Source: Alphaproteobacteria bacterium
GTDB lineage: Bacteria > Pseudomonadota > Alphaproteobacteria > JAEULC01
Length of the DNA: 33,504 nt
Direction of reading: 5' to 3'
NCBI GenBank assembly: GCA_023150455.1
Contig: JAKLKW010000036.1
Location: 1-33,504 of the forward strand
The notes beneath the pieces were generated by a model, which saw nothing but the letters and a program-made list of their open reading frames with translations, had not been told where the DNA came from and searched no databases. The position numbers and the translations under genes were made by a program. Shown here piece by piece: positions 7,415-15,864 of this stretch (its first letter is position 1; each line of letters opens with the position of its first letter).

Positions 7415-8923
7415 TCACCGCCCCGGCGCGATGCGCCGGTAGCTCAACGCCTCGGCGACGTGCAGCCTTCCGACGCGGTACGCGCCGTCGAGGTCGGCCA
7501 GCGTGCGCGCCACGCGCATGACGCGGTGATAGCCGCGGGCGGAGAGCTTCAGCTTCTCGGTGGCGGTGTTGAGCAGGTCGCGGCCGTCCTTGTCGGGGCC
7601 GGCGACCTCTTCCAAGAGCGTGCCGTCGGCCTCGGCGTTGCAGGCGACGCCGCAGCCCTCGTAGCGCTTCGCCTGCACGGCGCGCGCCCGGGCGACACGC
7701 TGGGCGACCTCGGCCGAGCCTTCGGCCGGCGGCGGCAGCGAGAGGTCCGAGGCGGCGACGGCGGGCACGTCCACGTGCAGGTCGATGCGGTCGAACAGCG
7801 GGCCGGAAATCCGGGCCTGGTACTCCTGCGCGCATTTCGGCGAGCGGCCGCAGGCGAGCGACGCGTCGTCGAGATGGCCGCAGCGGCAGGGGTTCATCGC
7901 CGCGACGAGCTGGAAGCGCGCGGGGTAGGAGACGTGGTGGTTGGCGCGCGCGACCACCGCTTTGCCCGATTCCATGGGCTGGCGCAGCGCCTCGAGCGTC
8001 GGGCGCTGAAACTCGGGCAACTCGTCCAGGAACAGCACGCCGCGATGCGCCAGGGAGCATTCGCCGGGACGCGCGCGGTTGCCGCCGCCGATCAGCGACA
8101 CCAGCGAGGCGGAGTGGTGCGGGTCGCGGAACGGACGCCGACGCGTGATGCGGCCGCCCTGCAGCTGGCCGGCGACCGACTGGATCATCGAGACCTCGAG
8201 CGCCTCGGCCGGCTCGAGCGGCGGGAGCAGCCCGGGCAGTCGCTGCGCCAGCATCGACTTGCCGGAGCCGGGCGGGCCGATCATCAGGAGGTTGTGCCCG
8301 CCGGACGCGGCCACCTCGAGCGCGCGCTTGGCCGCCTCCTGGCCCTTGATGTCGCGCAGGTCCGGGATCGCGCCGGCGTCCTCGGCCAGGCGCGGCGTCG
8401 GCCGCGCCAGGATCTGCGTGCCCTTGAAGTGGTTGATGAGGGCCAGCAGCGACGGGGCCGCCAGCACCTCGATCTCGCCGGCCCAGGCCGCCTCGCCGCC
8501 GTTGGCCCCGGGGCAGATGATCCCGCGCCCTTGCGCGTTGGCGCCGATCGCCGCGGGCAGCACGCCGGCGACCGGTGCCAGCGCGCCGTCGAGCGCGAGC
8601 TCGCCCAGCACCGTGTAGCCCTGCACCTCCTCGGCGTCGACCACGCCCATGGCGACCAGGAGGCCGAGGGCGATCGGCAGGTCGAAATGCGAGCCTTCCT
8701 TCTGCACGTCGGCGGGCGAGAGGTTGACGGTGATGCGCTTGGCCGGCAGCGCGAGGCCGATGGCGCCGAAGGCCGAGCGCACGCGCTCGCGGCTTTCCGC
8801 CACCGCCTTGTCGGGCAGGCCCACCACGGTGAAGCCGACGATGCCGGAGGCGACCTGCACCTGCACGTCGATGTCCAGGACGTCGATGCCCTGGAACGCC
8901 ACCGTCCAAACCCGCGCGACCAT
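7415..8923 (-). CDS. comM: ComM/YifB-type AAA+ Mg-chelatase-like ATPase
   Basis: A 502-residue protein, normal length for the family. Residues 20-145 form the N-terminal domain with a Lon-protease-like fold, beginning with the typical phrases VEV/GLPDKAV and NLSPAD. The ATPase core follows, with Walker A GPPGSGKS at 216-223, Walker B GVLFLDELPEF at 295-305, and a Cys-rich insertion (NPCRCG to CGRSPKC) near 345-365. The C-terminal helical lid ends in SYRR. ComM is a hexameric helicase that drives branch migration during natural transformation and recombination; in species without known competence the role is less clear. It is divergent from the LivH-type gene and convergent with adenylate cyclase. 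Confidence 0.93.
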   Translation of the reverse strand: MVARVWTVAFQGIDVLDIDVQVQVASGIVGFTVVGLPDKAVAESRERVRSAFGAIGLALPAKRITVNLSPADVQKEGSHFDLPIALGLLVAMGVVDAEEVQGYTVLGELALDGALAPVAGVLPAAIGANAQGRGIICPGANGGEAAWAGEIEVLAAPSLLALINHFKGTQILARPTPRLAEDAGAIPDLRDIKGQEAAKRALEVAASGGHNLLMIGPPGSGKSMLAQRLPGLLPPLEPAEALEVSMIQSVAGQLQGGRITRRRPFRDPHHSASLVSLIGGGNRARPGECSLAHRGVLFLDELPEFQRPTLEALRQPMESGKAVVARANHHVSYPARFQLVAAMNPCRCGHLDDASLACGRSPKCAQEYQARISGPLFDRIDLHVDVPAVAASDLSLPPPAEGSAEVAQRVARARAVQAKRYEGCGVACNAEADGTLLEEVAGPDKDGRDLLNTATEKLKLSARGYHRVMRVARTLADLDGAYRVGRLHVAEALSYRRIAPGR

Positions 8924-9053
8924 GCGTCCCCCGAACGAGCTGCCCGTGAAGCTACGCCGGCACGTAATTTCCTGCCAGTTGCCCTGGTCGGCGCCCTTCG
9001 AATCGAGGACGGAGCGATGCTAAGGTATCGAGAACCAGGATCATTCCATCCGC

Positions 9054-10457
9054 ATGCCGTTCGCCGCATCGAAACCAACGCGAATCCTTGCCGCGCTCGG
9101 CTTGCTGATCCTGCTCGCCGCCTGCTCCGACCTGCCGCACGAAGAGACCTGCCTGCGCGTGCTCGAGGCGCTGGCGGGATCGGCCGATGCCTACAAGGTC
9201 CTGGCGGTCGAGCACGATCCCGAGGCGCTGAGCGGCGTCGTCGTCCGCTTCCAGCGGCGCGCCGCGTTTACCTCGGCGCGGGCCGAGTCGCGCCTGCGCT
9301 GCCTGTTCACCGGCAGCGCGCGGGCGGAGCTCCGCCGCTCGCTGGTGGGCGTCGAGCTGGACGGCCAGGCGCTGTCGCGCGTGAAGCTGATCCTGCTGCA
9401 TCGCTGGCTGCGCCAGCCGGCGCCGCCCGAGCTCTTGCACGAAGAGGCGCCGCGGCACCCCTGGCCGCTCGGCCTGCACGTCGCCTATCTGGCCCAGCAG
9501 GTTCTGAACGGGCTGGTGATCGGCAGCGTCATCGCGCTGGTCGCGGTCGGATACACGCTGGTCTACGGCATCACGCGCCACGTGCAGTTCGCCTATGGCG
9601 AGCTGTTGACCATCGGCGCAGTCACGACGGTGGTCTCCTACGGCCTGCTGGCGATGGCGGGCTGGGGCAATTTCGCCACCATGCTGGCCCTGGCGCTGCC
9701 CGCGGTCGTGCTGCTGGCGGCGCTGCAGGGCTGGAGCATCGAGCGCGCGGTGTTCCGGCGCCTGCATCATTCGGGCACGCAGTCGCCGCTGATCGCCGCC
9801 GTCGGCCTGTCGATCTTCCTGCAGGAGTTCGTGCGGTTGAGCCAGGGCGCGCGCAGCCGCTGGATGCCGTCGCTGCTGCCGGGCAAGGCCGAGCTGTTCA
9901 CGGCGGGCGGCTTTGCCGTGTCGCTCACCTACACGCAGATCATGATCGTGCTGCTGGCCGTCGCCCTGTCCCTGGGGCAGGGCTGGGTCCTGGCCGCGAC
10001 GCCGCAGGGCCGCGCCTATCGCGCAGCAGCCCAGGATCCGCTGATGGCGGCCATGCTGGGGATCGACGTCAACCGCGTGGTGGCGCTGACCTATGCCGCC
10101 GGCGCGGCACTGGCCGCGGTGGCGGGCGCGGCGATCGTGCTGCACTACGGCCAGGCCGGGTCGCTGCTCGGCGTGCTGTTCGGCTTCAAGGCGCTGACGG
10201 CCGCGGTCCTGGGCGGCATCGGCTCGTTCGCGGGGGCGCTCGTCGGCGGCATCGCGATCGGGCTGGCCGAATCGCTGTGGGCAGCCTATCTGGGCGGCGA
10301 CTTCCGCGACGCCGCGGTGTTCGCCATCCTGGTGCTCGTGCTCGTGTTCAAGCCGGCGGGGCTGTTCGGGCCCGACGACCCGTTCACGCCGGCCGCCGGC
10401 GGGCCCGCGCGTGGAAGCGCTGTTCCATGGCGTCCCACAGCTCCTTTTCGATCGTGA
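9054..10457 (+). CDS. LivH-type ABC permease with N-terminal lipoprotein-like domain
   Basis: A 467-residue protein in two parts. Residues 1-24 are a lipoprotein signal with lipobox LLAAC (Cys24). Residues 25-140 are a small soluble domain with two cysteines (C33 and one in RCLF), which would lie in the periplasm. From about residue 143 the protein is a complete LivH-type permease, with the start [21 protein letters not shown], the phrase [13 protein letters not shown], and the usual end KPAGLFG. LivH subunits move branched-chain amino acids, urea or amides together with LivM, LivG, LivF and a binding protein. None of those is encoded here, so this is an orphan subunit. I recall similar N-terminal extensions in some other alphaproteobacterial LivH homologues, so the fusion is probably not unique. 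Its 3' end overlaps convergent gshB by 74 bases. Confidence 0.85.
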   Translation: MPFAASKPTRILAALGLLILLAACSDLPHEETCLRVLEALAGSADAYKVLAVEHDPEALSGVVVRFQRRAAFTSARAESRLRCLFTGSARAELRRSLVGVELDGQALSRVKLILLHRWLRQPAPPELLHEEAPRHPWPLGLHVAYLAQQVLNGLVIGSVIALVAVGYTLVYGITRHVQFAYGELLTIGAVTTVVSYGLLAMAGWGNFATMLALALPAVVLLAALQGWSIERAVFRRLHHSGTQSPLIAAVGLSIFLQEFVRLSQGARSRWMPSLLPGKAELFTAGGFAVSLTYTQIMIVLLAVALSLGQGWVLAATPQGRAYRAAAQDPLMAAMLGIDVNRVVALTYAAGAALAAVAGAAIVLHYGQAGSLLGVLFGFKALTAAVLGGIGSFAGALVGGIAIGLAESLWAAYLGGDFRDAAVFAILVLVLVFKPAGLFGPDDPFTPAAGGPARGSAVPWRPTAPFRS

Positions 10458-11349
10458 CGCCGTCGAGCCGGTTGATCTCCTGGATGCCGGTCGGCGAGGT
10501 CACGTTGATCTCGGTCAGGTAGTCGCCGATCACGTCGATGCCGACGAACACCAGGCCGCGCTCCTTCAGCGCCGGCCCGATGGCCTCGCAGATTTCCCGG
10601 TCGCGCGCGGTCAGCGCCGCCTTCACCGCCTTGCCGCCGACATGCAGGTTCGAGCGCGCCTCGCCCGCGGGCGGCACGCGCTTGACCGCGCCGGCGGCGC
10701 GCCCGTCCACCAGGATGATGCGCTTGTCGCCCTCGCGCACCTCGGGGATATAGCGCTGCACGATGATGGGCTCGCGGTAGAGCTGGGTGAACAACTCGAG
10801 CAGCGCGTTCAGGTTCTCGTCCTCGGGGCCGATGTGGAACACGCCGGCGCCGCCGTTGCCGAACAGCGGCTTGACGATGATGTCCTTGTGCTCCCGCCGG
10901 AACGCGAGCACCTCGGCGCGGTCGCTGGTGATCAGCGTCGGCGGCATCAGCTCGGGAAAATGCGTGACGAACAGCTTCTCCGGCGCGTTGCGCACATGTG
11001 CCGGGTCGTTCACCACCAGCGTGTCGGGATGCACATGCTCGAGCAGGTGCGTGGCGGTGATGTAGGCCATGTCGAAGGGCGGGTCCTGGCGCATCAGCAC
11101 GATGTCGAGCGTGGCGAGGTCGAGCGCCTGCGGGGCGCCGAGGGTGCAGTGGTCGCCCTTCTTGCGCCGGACCTGGAGCGGGCGCGCCTCGGCGTAGAGC
11201 CGGCCATGGCGCAGGCTCAGGTTGCGCGGATGATAGTGGAACAGCGCATGGCCGCGCGCCTGCGCCTCGAGCGCCAGCACGAAGGTCGAATCCGCGTCGA
11301 TGTTGATGGACTCGATCGGGTCCATCTGGATGCCAACGGCCAGGCTCAT
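10384..11349 (-). CDS. gshB: Glutathione synthase
   Basis: A 321-residue protein, standard length. It joins gamma-glutamylcysteine and glycine using ATP in the cytoplasm, the last step of glutathione synthesis. The N-terminal substrate domain begins with [18 protein letters not shown], typical of the family, followed by [10 protein letters not shown]. The ATP-grasp domain contains [12 protein letters not shown] (about 180-190), the acidic/arginine stretch [11 protein letters not shown], and the metal-site phrase [11 protein letters not shown] near the C-terminus. The 3' end overlaps the convergent LivH-type gene by 74 bases. It is divergent from a small membrane-protein gene at 11516, leaving a shared 166-base promoter region. 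Confidence 0.95.
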   Translation of the reverse strand: MSLAVGIQMDPIESINIDADSTFVLALEAQARGHALFHYHPRNLSLRHGRLYAEARPLQVRRKKGDHCTLGAPQALDLATLDIVLMRQDPPFDMAYITATHLLEHVHPDTLVVNDPAHVRNAPEKLFVTHFPELMPPTLITSDRAEVLAFRREHKDIIVKPLFGNGGAGVFHIGPEDENLNALLELFTQLYREPIIVQRYIPEVREGDKRIILVDGRAAGAVKRVPPAGEARSNLHVGGKAVKAALTARDREICEAIGPALKERGLVFVGIDVIGDYLTEINVTSPTGIQEINRLDGVTIEKELWDAMEQRFHARARRRPA

Positions 11350-11515
11350 GCGTTCCTCGGCGTCTGTTCAATCGGTGTGCAGTCGCGGGCGGGACGCGGA
11401 CTATAGCGACAGGCGCCGTCCGCCGCATCCTGCCGCCGCACGAACCGCTTTTCACCCGCCCCGCGGCGTGAGAAATATCCCGGACTGGTATCGTTCCTGC
11501 TTTGGCTGCGAGCCC

Positions 11516-11896
11516 ATGAATCTCGACATCAGACAGGTCGCCGGCGTGCTGATCGGCCGCCATTTCCACTTCGCCAGCCTGGGTATCATGCTGTTGTGCG
11601 TCGTGCGCATGGACGACCCGTTCGTGGCCTTGACCGCGGGCGGGCTCATGAACCTCGCGCTCGGCGCGGCAATGGCGTTCCTCGCGCTCAACGTGCCGCG
11701 GCGCGACTTCCGCCGCACCGACCTCTGGCGCGCGGTCAGCGGGCGCCTGCGCCTGCCGCTCCACGCGGCCGAGCGCGTCGTGATCGATGCGCTCTGCTGG
11801 GCCTATTGGCGCTTCGCCCGGACGGCGGCCGCATCGGGCGCCCTGTTCGTGGCCATGGGCGCGGCATGGCACCTGGTGCTCGGCGGCGCCCGCTGA
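11516..11896 (+). CDS. Small inner-membrane protein, unknown function
   Basis: A 126-residue protein from ATG 11516; the open frame extends further upstream, but the earlier codons run through the gshB start region and do not look coding. Hydrophobic segments lie at about residues 17-33 and 38-60, and a third near the C-terminus at 102-122. Between them is a basic, Arg-rich cytoplasmic stretch (residues 61-90). No catalytic motif or named family is recognised. It is transcribed divergently from gshB and ends one base before the stop of the convergent SirB1-type gene. Confidence 0.65.
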   Translation: MNLDIRQVAGVLIGRHFHFASLGIMLLCVVRMDDPFVALTAGGLMNLALGAAMAFLALNVPRRDFRRTDLWRAVSGRLRLPLHAAERVVIDALCWAYWRFARTAAASGALFVAMGAAWHLVLGGAR

Positions 11897-11897
11897 C

Positions 11898-12455
11898 CTA
11901 GTTCAGCTTGCCCCTGAGCCGCTTGATCGCGAGCTCGGTTTCGTGGCGCTGCCGATCGGGCAGGCCGAGGCCGAGCGCGGTCTCCAGCGCCTCGATGCCG
12001 CGCTTCAGGTTGCCGAGATGTGCTTCGATCAGGCCGCTCTCGCGCCACAGCCCGCCATCGCGGGGTGCGAGCCACAGCATGGCATGCGCCGCGCGCGCGG
12101 CCTCGGCCGCGCGGTTCAACCGCAGGAGCCGCGTCTTGATGTTGTTGTGCAGGCGCAGCAGCGCCGCGCGGTTGCCGACGGGGCTGTAATGCGTCGGGCC
12201 GAGCTCGACGCTGTCGCCCGCGACCTGCTTCAGCAGCGCCCGCAGATCGGCGGCGACGAGGTCCTCGGCCAGCGCGGCGAGATGCCGCCGATAGGGCGCC
12301 GGGTCGACGGAACCGCCGTCGATCAGCGCCAGCGCCAGGGCGGCCTCGGCAAGGTCGATCGCCTCGTCCGGCAAGTCGCCGCAACGCCTGAGCGTCGCCT
12401 CGGCGGCGGCGACATTGTCGTTGGACACAGTGGACGGGTCGACGGGCATTCCCAT
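11898..12455 (-). CDS. SirB1/transglutaminase-like family protein lacking the catalytic core
   Basis: A 185-residue protein; relatives are usually about 270-290 residues. Residues 28-64 match the family's N-terminal segment (LPDEAIDLAEAAL, then a Pro-Tyr-Arg-x-His-Leu phrase). Residues 66-185 match the C-terminal part: a helix DLRALLKQVAG, the phrase SPVGNRAALLRLHNNIK (about 91-107), and a TPR-like tail with LWRESGLIEAHLGNLKRGIEALE. The transglutaminase-like middle, which normally carries the Arg-rich loop and the catalytic-type residues, is absent; the two halves are joined in frame near residue 65 (about base 12263). The gene lies four bases downstream of the BON lipoprotein on the same strand. 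Family placement is from memory of conserved phrases. Confidence 0.7.
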   Translation of the reverse strand: MGMPVDPSTVSNDNVAAAEATLRRCGDLPDEAIDLAEAALALALIDGGSVDPAPYRRHLAALAEDLVAADLRALLKQVAGDSVELGPTHYSPVGNRAALLRLHNNIKTRLLRLNRAAEAARAAHAMLWLAPRDGGLWRESGLIEAHLGNLKRGIEALETALGLGLPDRQRHETELAIKRLRGKLN

Positions 12456-12459
12456 TGCA

Positions 12460-13068
12460 TCAGCCGCCTTCCCGGCGCGGATCGTCCTTGAGCATGACGT
12501 GACTGACCACGCGCTTCACATGGCGCACGTCGTTGGCGTGGTCGATCACGCGGTCCAGCTCGTGCCGGTCCTGGGCGATCCCCATCAGGTAGACCACGCT
12601 GCCCACCGTGTCGACCGAGTAGTTCACCGCCAGCACGTACTCGTCGAAGGTGAGCTTGGCGTTGATCTGCGTGGTGATCCAGGCGTCGCGCGCATAATCG
12701 CCGACCCCGCCCTCGACCGGCTGCAATTCGTCGATCACCTGCCTGACACCGGCCTGGACCGAGGCAAGCCGCACGGCGCGGTCGCGCAGCGCCTGGTCGG
12801 CAAGGCCGCCCAGCAGCATGACCCTGCCCTCGTGCACGCGCACGGTAACCTTGAGGAAGATCGGCTCGCTGGCGTTGAAATAGGCCTCGCTGACCGCCGC
12901 CTTGATTCTCGTGTCGTTCAACGTGCCGGTGAAGCCGCGCTCCTGCACCGCCGCCACGCCGGCCGTCGATGCCGCGCCCACGGCCATGCCGGCCGGACTG
13001 CATCCCGTCTGCGTCGCCGTCGCGAGGAGAAGAGCCGCGAGCGCGGCGCCGCGCATCGGCTCAGGCAT
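12460..13068 (-). CDS. BON-domain lipoprotein (YraP/DolP/OsmY-like)
   Basis: A 202-residue protein. A lipoprotein signal ends in TQTGC (Cys23), so it is probably anchored in the envelope. Two BON domains follow at about residues 50-115 and 120-190, each with the pattern of a charged helix, a Gly-rich hairpin (GRVMLLGGL, GSVVYLMGIA) and a Val-Arg-x-Val/Val-Lys-x-Val ending. BON proteins bind phospholipid and help maintain outer-membrane integrity, as DolP (YraP) does in E. coli. The ATG at 13068 overlaps the yraN stop by eight bases; the ATG at 13056 would leave a small gap and gives a more typical signal start, so either is possible. Together with yraN and rsmI it forms one minus-strand operon. 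Confidence 0.88.
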   Translation of the reverse strand: MPEPMRGAALAALLLATATQTGCSPAGMAVGAASTAGVAAVQERGFTGTLNDTRIKAAVSEAYFNASEPIFLKVTVRVHEGRVMLLGGLADQALRDRAVRLASVQAGVRQVIDELQPVEGGVGDYARDAWITTQINAKLTFDEYVLAVNYSVDTVGSVVYLMGIAQDRHELDRVIDHANDVRHVKRVVSHVMLKDDPRREGG

Positions 13069-13423
13069 CCGCAGCCCAGGCGCCGGCGAGGTGGCGTGGC
13101 GGCCGCCAGGGCGACACGAGCATGGCGTCGAAGCGCAGGTCGAGCCCGGCGAGATCGGGGCGCGACGCCAGGATCCAGCGCGCCGCCCGGCCGAGCCGAT
13201 GGCGCTGGCGCGGCGACAGCGACAGCGCCGCCAGGTCGCGGCTGGGCCGCGCCTTCACCTCGACGATCGCCAGCACCCTGCCGCGCCGCGCCAGGATGTC
13301 GATCTCGCCCATCGGCGTGCGCACCCGGCGCACGAGGATGCGATAGCCCTTGAGCCTGAGCCACCAGCAGCACAGCGTCTCGGCGTTGTAGCCGCGCCGC
13401 TCCGCCGCCCGGCGCAGGCTCAT
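13061..13423 (-). CDS. yraN: YraN/UPF0102 family nuclease-like protein
   Basis: A 120-residue protein of normal length. ATG 13423 overlaps the rsmI stop as ATGA, which fixes the start within a longer open frame. The conserved endonuclease-like core is present: an N-terminal helix with Glu (AERRGYNAETL), the acidic/lysine motif GEIDILARRGRVLAIVEVK (about 42-60; Asp and Glu plus Gln-less Lys as in the PD-(D/E)XK fold), and the DLRFDAMLV strand near the C-terminus. UPF0102 proteins are predicted Holliday-junction-resolvase-like nucleases of unproven function. In E. coli yraN also lies beside yraL (rsmI), yraM (lpoA) and yraP, matching the neighbours here. Confidence 0.92.
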   Translation of the reverse strand: MSLRRAAERRGYNAETLCCWWLRLKGYRILVRRVRTPMGEIDILARRGRVLAIVEVKARPSRDLAALSLSPRQRHRLGRAARWILASRPDLAGLDLRFDAMLVSPWRPPRHLAGAWAADA

Positions 13424-14259
13424 CGCGGCTGGGCCCGGCCGAGCGCCAGCGCGCGCCGATAGACCAGGCGGCGCGGCAGCCCCGAGGCCGCGGCGACCTC
13501 GTCGACGGCATCGCGCAGGCTCGAGCGCGCCATCGCCTCGCCCAGCATCTGGTCGAGCCGCAACTCGGCCGCGGTCGCCTCGGCCGGCCGGTCGGGCGGG
13601 CCGACCACGATCACGACTTCCCCCTTCGGCGCGCCGGAAGCCGCGTAGTGCGCGGCGAGCGCGGCGAGCCGGTCGCGGCGCAGCTCCTCGTAGCGCTTGG
13701 TGAGCTCGCGCGCGACCGCGGCGGGACGGTCGCCGAGGACGTCGCCCAGGTCCCCGAGGCACTCCGCCAGGCGCTGCGGCGCCTCGTAGAAGACGAGCGA
13801 GCCGGGGACGCCAGCGAGCTCGGCGATGGCGGCGCGACGCGCCGCCGCGCGCGGCGGCAGGAAGCCGGCGAAGAAGAACCGGTCGCTCGGCAGGCCGGAG
13901 AGCACCAGCGCGTCGATCACCGCCGACGGGCCGGGCAGCGCCGTCACGGCGATACCGCGATCGAGGCATTCGCGCACGAGCTTGTAGCCCGGGTCCGAGA
14001 CCAGCGGCGTGCCCGCGTCCGAGACCAGCGCCAGCGCCTCGCCCGCCATGAGGCGCGCGACAAGCTTCGGCCGCATTTCCTCGGCATTGTGGTCGTGGTA
14101 GGCGACCAGCCTGGTGGAGATGCCGTGGATCCCGAACAGCTTCATGGTGACGCGCGTGTCTTCGCAGACGACCGCGGCGACGCGCTTGAGCGCGTCGAGC
14201 GCGCGCAGCGTGATGTCGCCGGCGTTGCCGATCGGCGTCGCGACGATGCTCAATCCCAT
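13420..14259 (-). CDS. rsmI: 16S rRNA 2'-O-ribose methyltransferase RsmI
   Basis: RsmI methylates the ribose of C1402 of 16S rRNA in the decoding centre, using S-adenosylmethionine. The open frame runs back to 14418, but ATG 14259 is chosen because the protein then starts MGLSIVATPIGN, the family's first strand; the preceding 53 codons run into the promoter and start of the divergent lpoA-type gene. The resulting 279 residues have the usual phrases CEDTR, SDAGTPLVSDPG, LPGPSA and YEAPQRL, and the C-terminal domain includes ELTKRYEE and PKGEVVIVV. It is the first gene of the rsmI-yraN-BON operon and is divergent from the LpoA-type lipoprotein across 59 bases. Confidence 0.95.
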   Translation of the reverse strand: MGLSIVATPIGNAGDITLRALDALKRVAAVVCEDTRVTMKLFGIHGISTRLVAYHDHNAEEMRPKLVARLMAGEALALVSDAGTPLVSDPGYKLVRECLDRGIAVTALPGPSAVIDALVLSGLPSDRFFFAGFLPPRAAARRAAIAELAGVPGSLVFYEAPQRLAECLGDLGDVLGDRPAAVARELTKRYEELRRDRLAALAAHYAASGAPKGEVVIVVGPPDRPAEATAAELRLDQMLGEAMARSSLRDAVDEVAAASGLPRRLVYRRALALGRAQPR

Positions 14260-14318
14260 GGGCGCCGGAAAGGCGGCGTCCGGTTTACTTGCCGGAACGG
14301 CGCGGCTAGGCTCGCCGG

Positions 14319-15863
14319 ATGAAGCGCGGCTGTTGGTTGCCATTGCTGCTCGCGGGCGCGATCCTGCTGTCGGGCTGCAAGACGTTAGTGACGCGGTGGC
14401 CCGGACCGCAAGAGCCATCGACGGACAGCTTCATGCGGTTCCAGGACGCAGGCCTACCACGGCCGGGCGTGGCAGAGGTAGCGCCGCCGCCACAAGCGGT
14501 CGCGGCAGCGCCGCGGCCGGCCGCGCCGCAGCTCATCCCGCCGGCGGCGCCGGTGACGGCTCAGCCGCTGCCGCCGCCCGGCAGCGATGCGAGCGTCGTG
14601 GTCGATCCCAGCGCGCTGCCGCCGCCAGCCGGCGCACCGCCCGGCCCACGCGGGGCGCTGCCGGCCGGAGCGCTCGCGACGCTGTTCGGACAGCCGGCCG
14701 GCAGCATCATGCCGGCGCCGTCCGCCGCGCCGGTGCCCGGCGCCTTCGCCGGCCACAAGACCATCGCCGTGCTGCTGCCGCTGAGCGGCCAGACCGCGGG
14801 GCTCGGCCAGGGCATGCTCGACGCGGCGATGCTGGCCACCTACGAGATGGGCGTGGACGATGTCGTGCTGCGGCCGTTCGACACCGCCGGCTCGCCCGAG
14901 GTCGCGCTGCAGGCGGCGCAGCGGGCGCTGGCCGAAGGCGCGCAGTTGCTGCTCGGGCCTCTCTTCGCCGCGGAGGCGCGCGAGATCGGGCGGCTGATCG
15001 GCGGCAGCGGCGTCAACGCGGTGGCGTTCTCCAACGACCGCAGCGTCGCCGGCGGCGGCGTGCACATCATGGGCTTCCTGCCCGAGGCGCAGGTCATGCG
15101 CGTCATCGCCTTCGCGCGCAGCCGGCAGATCGAGCGCTTCGCCGTGCTGGCGCCGCGCAACGAGTACGGCGAGGCGATCGTGGGCGGGCTGCAGGCGGCG
15201 CTGGCTGCCTATGGCGGCACGCTGACCGACGTGCAGTTCTACGACCCGGGCACCGAGGATTTCAACCCGGCGGTACGCGCGCTCGCCAGGTACGACGGGC
15301 GTCGGCGCGCGCAGATCCAGCAGCTGCAGAGCAAGAACGACGCAGCGTCGAAGGCCGAGCTGCGCCGGCTGCAGGACCAGATATCCTCGGAGATGGGGTT
15401 CGACGCGGTGCTGGTGGCGGAGTCGGGTGCGCGCCTGCGCGCGCTGGCGCCGCTCCTGCCCTACTACGACATCGATCCGGCCAAGATCAAGATCCTGGGC
15501 ACGGCCCTGTGGGACGAGCCGGGCCTCGGCAACGAGCCGGCGCTGGTCGGCGCCTGGTTCGCCGCCCCGCCGCCGGCGCCGCGCCAGGAATTCGAGAAGC
15601 TGTACGAGCAGACCTTCAAGCGCCGGCCGCCGCGGCTGGCCGCGCTCGCCTATGACGCGGCGGCGCTCGCCGCCGTGCTCGGACGCGGTCGCGGCTTCAC
15701 CGCCGACCTGATCGAGCAGCCCTCGGGCTATGCCGGCGTCGACGGCATCTTCCGCTTCCGCGGCGACGGGCTGATCGAGCGCGGCATGGCGGTGCTGGAG
15801 ATCCTGCCGCGCGGCGTCAAGGTGGTCGACCCCGCGCCGGACAGCTTCGCCGAGACGAACTGA
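14319..15863 (+). CDS. LpoA/LppC-type penicillin-binding-protein activator lipoprotein
   Basis: A 514-residue lipoprotein with lipobox LLSGC (Cys20). Residues about 45-140 are a Pro/Ala-rich flexible linker. From about 146 (KTIAVLLPLSGQTAGLGQGM) to the end it has the type 1 periplasmic-binding-protein fold seen in the C-terminal domain of LpoA. E. coli LpoA, from the outer membrane, activates the peptidoglycan synthase PBP1A; the linker would let this protein reach across the periplasm. The TPR-like N-terminal domain of enterobacterial LpoA is absent, as is common in alphaproteobacteria. It is divergent from rsmI, as yraM is from yraL in E. coli, and ends one base from the convergent hemW stop. 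Confidence 0.88.
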   Translation: MKRGCWLPLLLAGAILLSGCKTLVTRWPGPQEPSTDSFMRFQDAGLPRPGVAEVAPPPQAVAAAPRPAAPQLIPPAAPVTAQPLPPPGSDASVVVDPSALPPPAGAPPGPRGALPAGALATLFGQPAGSIMPAPSAAPVPGAFAGHKTIAVLLPLSGQTAGLGQGMLDAAMLATYEMGVDDVVLRPFDTAGSPEVALQAAQRALAEGAQLLLGPLFAAEAREIGRLIGGSGVNAVAFSNDRSVAGGGVHIMGFLPEAQVMRVIAFARSRQIERFAVLAPRNEYGEAIVGGLQAALAAYGGTLTDVQFYDPGTEDFNPAVRALARYDGRRRAQIQQLQSKNDAASKAELRRLQDQISSEMGFDAVLVAESGARLRALAPLLPYYDIDPAKIKILGTALWDEPGLGNEPALVGAWFAAPPPAPRQEFEKLYEQTFKRRPPRLAALAYDAAALAAVLGRGRGFTADLIEQPSGYAGVDGIFRFRGDGLIERGMAVLEILPRGVKVVDPAPDSFAETN

Positions 15864-15864
15864 G

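Noticed and set aside
7460-10522. 1020-codon plus-strand open frame opposite comM and across livH
   Set aside because: It is antisense of comM and then a wrong frame of the LivH-type gene; the content is low-complexity.
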